31,610 nt of DNA, taken from Alphaproteobacteria bacterium. GTDB taxonomy: Bacteria; Pseudomonadota; Alphaproteobacteria; UBA8366. The translations under genes were made by a program, and so were the position numbers. The notes under the pieces are model-generated. The model saw only the letters and a program-made list of their open reading frames with translations. It was not told the origin of the DNA and did not search any database. The DNA lies in the NCBI GenBank assembly GCA_029861675.1, contig JAOTYV010000015.1:1-31610 (forward strand), in the 5' to 3' direction. Positions 30,842 through 31,610 of this stretch are shown in pieces (within the stretch, counting starts at the first letter, position 1; each line of letters begins with the position of its first letter).

Positions 30842-31303
30842 GCGCGCATGACCTTGTTCGACAGTCCGCTTTTGCTCGGATTCGAGCATTTTGAACGGAC
30901 GTTGGACCACGTTTCCAAGAAATCGGCGGAAGGATATCCGCCCTACAATATCGAGCAGATCGACGGCAACCGGCTGCGTATTACGCTCGCGGTGGCGGGC
31001 TTCGCCGAGGACGATTTGACGGTCGAAATCATCGACAATCAGCTGATCATCCAAGGCAACCGGCCCGATGAAGCGGCCGAACGGGTTTTTCTCCATCGCG
31101 GCATCGCGGCGCGCCAGTTCCAGCGTGCCTTCGTGCTCGCCGACGGGCTCGAGGTGAGCGGCGCCGAAATGGATAACGGATTGCTCCATATAGAATTATT
31201 GCGGCCCAAACCGGAAAACCGGGTGCGGCGCGTGGATATCAAATCCAAGGAGAATGGGGATGTTAAGAAATCGGCAAGGAAGCTAGTCGTAGACTCTCCT
31301 TAG
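30839..31303 (+). CDS. Small heat-shock protein, Hsp20/IbpA family
   Basis: Product of 154 residues. ATP-independent chaperone that binds unfolding proteins and passes them to other chaperones. The N-terminal part is MARMTLFDSPLLLGFEHFERTL, followed by the alpha-crystallin domain (about 35-130) with YNIEQIDGNRLRITLAVAGFAEDDL and LHRGIAARQFQRAFVLADGLEV. The C-terminus ends in KLVVDSP. The start is ATG 30839 behind GGGAGGAGGA. A ROSE-like leader and a sigma-32-type promoter upstream indicate heat control at both transcription and translation. The DUF1150 gene follows 23 nt after the stop, an arrangement usual in alphaproteobacteria. Confidence 0.93.
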   Translation: MARMTLFDSPLLLGFEHFERTLDHVSKKSAEGYPPYNIEQIDGNRLRITLAVAGFAEDDLTVEIIDNQLIIQGNRPDEAAERVFLHRGIAARQFQRAFVLADGLEVSGAEMDNGLLHIELLRPKPENRVRRVDIKSKENGDVKKSARKLVVDSP

Positions 31304-31326
31304 AGTGGTCGCAAAAGGAGATGGCA

Positions 31327-31542
31327 ATGGTTAACAGTGAAAAGCTTCGCGACATCTCGGAGCAGGATCTGGCACAACTCGGCGCCGATGATCTGGCTTA
31401 CGTCCGGCCAATTATTCTTGAAAAAGAAACCCTGTTTGCGGTCACATCGGCGGATGGCCGGCAGATCGCGATAGCCGAGGATTTCGAGACCGCGGTCATG
31501 GCGGCCCACGAAAACAGTTTCTACACCGTCAGCGTCCACTGA
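31327..31542 (+). CDS. DUF1150 family small protein
   Basis: Product of 71 residues, function unknown. DLAQLGADDLAYVRPI and FAVTSADGRQIAIAEDFETAVMAAHENSF are the family blocks. The start at 31327 is chosen because AAGGAG (31315-31320) is properly spaced from it, while the ATG at 31321 is directly against the ribosome site. Sitting behind an Hsp20 gene, it is probably co-expressed on heat shock, but its role is not established. Confidence 0.85.
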   Translation: MVNSEKLRDISEQDLAQLGADDLAYVRPIILEKETLFAVTSADGRQIAIAEDFETAVMAAHENSFYTVSVH

Positions 31543-31550
31543 GCCGCCTA

Positions 31551-31585
31551 GGGTCTGTGGACATTTAATGGATTCACACAGACTC
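31551..31585. repeat. Short inverted repeat at right edge, possible IS end
   Basis: GGGTCTGTG (31551-31559) pairs with CACAGACTC (31577-31585), eight Watson-Crick pairs plus one G.T, around a 17-nt loop. It begins 8 nt past the DUF1150 stop. No T-run follows, so a simple terminator is not clear. The composition also resembles terminal repeats of insertion sequences. The window ends too soon to tell. Confidence 0.35.
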
Positions 31586-31610
31586 TGAAATGTGATTCAA
31601 GCTTCCTTTT

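Noticed and set aside
1..31610. CRISPR array, tRNA or rRNA genes, intact transposase
   Set aside because: None was seen on reading both strands; no regular spaced repeats and no transposase-like protein. Small RNA genes without strong features could be missed by eye.

Overview
The window looks like a piece of a GC-rich alphaproteobacterial chromosome, probably from a free-living Rhodospirillales-like or related environmental lineage. This is inferred from gene content, not from a marker gene. The pointers are a DUF2849-cysI-DUF934 sulfite reductase operon, an Hsp20-DUF1150 pair behind a ROSE-like RNA thermometer, and CTTCG...GCTCAG...TGAGG intergenic palindromes. No rRNA, tRNA, CRISPR array or intact insertion sequence was seen.

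Layout. (1) 1-2555: a small unknown gene, then a two-gene redox unit. The first gene has a thioredoxin-like CPTC domain fused to a large domain. The second is a UGSC-family selenoprotein in which an in-frame TGA (2310-2312) is followed at once by a bacterial SECIS-type hairpin (2317-2349). (2) 2735-5816: an AidB-type acyl-CoA dehydrogenase and a cyclopropane-fatty-acid synthase. (3) 5854-10107, minus strand: siroheme and sulfite reduction genes (cobA, DUF2849, cysI, DUF934), followed by a TauD-type dioxygenase. (4) 10378-12427, minus strand: a histidine kinase and OmpR-type regulator pair. (5) 12624-17028: four tandem paralogous LLM-class flavin-dependent oxidoreductases, with a 24-codon tail that may come from a fifth copy and two palindromic repeats around the fourth. 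(6) 17196-23623, minus strand: a compact coenzyme F420 operon (pcaD-like hydrolase, npdG, cofE, cofD, cofC, fused cofGH) with 4-nt gene overlaps. (7) 23753-25996: an unknown lipoprotein and an M20 carboxypeptidase. (8) 26021-28448, minus strand: AtuA-family protein, DUF4387 and a type II haloacid dehalogenase. (9) 28692-31542: a possible small secreted protein, an MmgE/PrpD protein, and a heat-shock unit (sigma-32-like promoter, ROSE-like leader, Hsp20, DUF1150).

How it fits together. The strongest theme is F420: the operon makes F420 and an F420:NADP oxidoreductase, and the convergent array of LLM enzymes, a superfamily that uses F420 or FMN, is the likely consumer. The AtuA, acyl-CoA dehydrogenase, haloacid dehalogenase, MmgE/PrpD and enol-lactonase-like genes suggest a catabolic lifestyle, but no specific pathway can be assigned. 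The most unusual single element is the selenoprotein, which a standard gene caller would split into two fragments or truncate.
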